This document shows, piece by piece, positions 4,961-5,774 of a stretch of DNA of 5,774 nucleotides. Both the position numbers and the translations under genes were made by a program. Under the pieces are notes generated by a model, which ran no database searches, had not been told where the DNA came from, and saw only the letters and a list, made by a program, of their open reading frames with translations. Positions within the stretch are counted from its first letter, which is position 1, and the number at the start of each line of letters is the position of its first letter. The stretch lies in the NCBI GenBank assembly GCA_964541255.1, contig CAZIPL010000072.1, forward strand, positions 1 to 5,774, given 5' to 3'. Source of the stretch: CAYOSU01 sp964541255 (lineage in GTDB: Bacteria; Bacillota; Clostridia; Christensenellales; CAMQZB01).

Positions 4961-5428
4961 TCAGCCGTTATTCTCCTCTTTTTCGGAAATTTGTTCCTTT
5001 TTTGCCTTATTCTTTTTCGCAAAAACAATAAACTTGCTTATGACATAATTCAAAATAACCACGACAACCGTCGAGATGAGCTTAAAAATCATATCGTTTC
5101 CGTTTAAGACGTCAACAGCGACATAAACAAAAGCCAAATCGAATAAAACCGTAAATACTCTTCCGCCGACGAACTTGCCAAGCTCTTTCATTATCGGAAC
5201 AAAGCCTTTCTCTTTACTTTCGAAAACCCATTTTCTGTTCGTGCAATAAGCAAAAATAATTCCTGCAGCGTTGGAAATTATATTTGCGGGAAGCGTGCTT
5301 TCGGCTATCGGAAGAACGTCCGTCAAAAGCCAGAACACGACAAGAGATAACAGCGTCGTCAAACCGCCGAAAATAAGATATATAATTATTTCTTTATATT
5401 TGATTATAAGCTCTTTGATTTTTTTCAT
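4961..5428 (-). CDS. GtrA-like small membrane flippase protein
   Basis: This 155-residue polytopic protein fits the GtrA family (PF04138), whose members move or help move lipid-linked sugars such as undecaprenyl-phosphate glucose across the cytoplasmic membrane for glycosylation of wall or surface polymers. Four hydrophobic segments are visible at about 14-37, 44-62, 86-107 and 112-135. Family motifs are IFGGLTT (19-25), the loop NRKWVF (64-69) after TM2, FVGGR (86-90) before TM3, and NYVISKFIVF (127-136) at TM4. A lysine- and glutamate-rich tail (137-155) is cytoplasmic by the positive-inside rule. The ATG at 5426-5428 has GGTGGA only 2 nt upstream, a close SD. It is first in the operon, about 40 nt from a good promoter. 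No glycosyltransferase partner is in view, so the sugar is unknown. Confidence 0.9.
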   Translation of the reverse strand: MKKIKELIIKYKEIIIYLIFGGLTTLLSLVVFWLLTDVLPIAESTLPANIISNAAGIIFAYCTNRKWVFESKEKGFVPIMKELGKFVGGRVFTVLFDLAFVYVAVDVLNGNDMIFKLISTVVVVILNYVISKFIVFAKKNKAKKEQISEKEENNG

Positions 5429-5474
5429 AGTCCACCAAGCTTTCGCATTTCCTAATATTATTTTACTTTCTTAT

Positions 5475-5503
5475 ATTTTACCACACTGCAAGATTTTCAA
5501 CAA
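5475..5503 (-). promoter_or_regulatory. promoter of the gtrA-GNAT-TIM-barrel operon
   Basis: On the minus strand TTGTTG (5498-5503) is followed after 17 bp by TAAAAT (5475-5480), with TGG directly before the -10 (extended -10). Transcription would start near 5468, giving a leader of about 40 nt. The tuf terminator just upstream isolates this unit from tuf. Confidence 0.65.
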
Positions 5504-5564
5504 ATGATTTGATAGCAAATAATGTTTTGTTAATTTTTGATTATTTCTCCAAACAAACATAATT

Positions 5565-5586
5565 GATAATACCAAATAGATAATAC
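5565..5586. repeat. short direct repeat GATAATAC, 14-bp period
   Basis: GATAATAC occurs at 5565-5572 and again at 5579-5586 in the AT-rich DNA between the tuf terminator and the operon promoter. The rest of this 240-bp gap (5429-5668) holds only that promoter and the tuf terminator. The repeat may be chance in such AT-rich sequence. Confidence 0.3.
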
Positions 5587-5610
5587 AAGCTTATTATTGA
5601 AAAAACACAC

Positions 5611-5638
5611 AAAAAACAGCGGAGAAAAATCTCCGCTG
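5611..5638 (-). terminator. tuf intrinsic terminator
   Basis: On the minus strand CAGCGGAGA (5630-5638) pairs perfectly with TCTCCGCTG (5617-5625) around a 4-nt loop, and six U follow (5611-5616). It lies about 30 bp after the tuf stop codon. The 9-bp GC-rich stem is the strongest terminator in the window. T-rich sequence on the other side would also let it work in the plus direction. Confidence 0.9.
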
Positions 5639-5668
5639 CAATTTTTGTTTTTGGTTTATCCTAAATTC

Positions 5669-5774
5669 TTATTCGAAAATCTTGGAAACAACGCCGGAAC
5701 CAACCGTCTTGCAGCCTTCACGAATAGCGAATCTCAAACCTTCTTCGATAGCGATCGGTGTGATAAGCTCGATG
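5669..5774 (-). CDS. tuf: elongation factor Tu, C-terminal end (cut by window edge)
   Basis: The last 34 complete codons of EF-Tu are present, from [20 protein letters not shown] to the terminal SKIFE and TAA. EF-Tu is the GTPase that carries aminoacyl-tRNA to the ribosome; this segment is the end of beta-barrel domain 3. The match to the conserved [27 protein letters not shown] tail is close enough to be certain of the family. One oddity is GCKTVGSG where nearly all bacteria have GGRTVGAG or GGRTVGSG. The gene starts beyond the right edge, so its promoter and operon partners cannot be seen. It is followed by a strong terminator. Confidence 0.95.
   Translation of the reverse strand, partial: [34 protein letters not shown]

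Overview
The window looks like a chromosomal segment around the replication-initiation genes of a low-to-moderate-GC bacterium, most likely an uncultured Clostridia-like member of the Bacillota. Three things point that way: the GyrB, RecF, DnaA and EF-Tu sequences, the AT-rich intergenic DNA, and sigma-A-type promoters with extended -10 elements. Placement below phylum level is a guess. I see no insertion sequence, tRNA, rRNA or CRISPR array.

Layout from left to right: the 5' end of gyrB (minus, running off the left edge); a 524-bp gap with a strong gyrB promoter and a leader of about 320 nt; recF (minus), closed by an intrinsic terminator; a 243-bp divergent intergenic region rich in inverted repeats; dnaA (plus); a convergent gap with a bidirectional terminator; a three-gene minus-strand operon reading gtrA-like flippase, GNAT acetyltransferase, then a xylose-isomerase-like TIM-barrel protein; and finally the 3' end of tuf (minus) with its own terminator.

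The familiar Bacillota order is dnaA-dnaN-(S4 protein)-recF-gyrB, co-directional. Here dnaA stands alone on the opposite strand, recF and gyrB diverge from it, and dnaN and the S4-domain gene are absent from between them. The dnaA/recF intergenic region is therefore the best place in the window to look for oriC or for DnaA autoregulation, although its DnaA-box-like sites are degenerate. DnaA itself has Tyr in place of the near-invariant His of the GRDHTT DNA-recognition signature.

The operon on the right is unrelated to replication. It combines a small polytopic membrane protein associated with lipid-linked sugar export, an acetyltransferase and a sugar isomerase/epimerase-type enzyme, which loosely suggests carbohydrate or envelope metabolism. 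I found no clearly new system. The points most worth checking are the DnaA substitution, the structured dnaA/recF region and the long gyrB leader with a possible mini-ORF.
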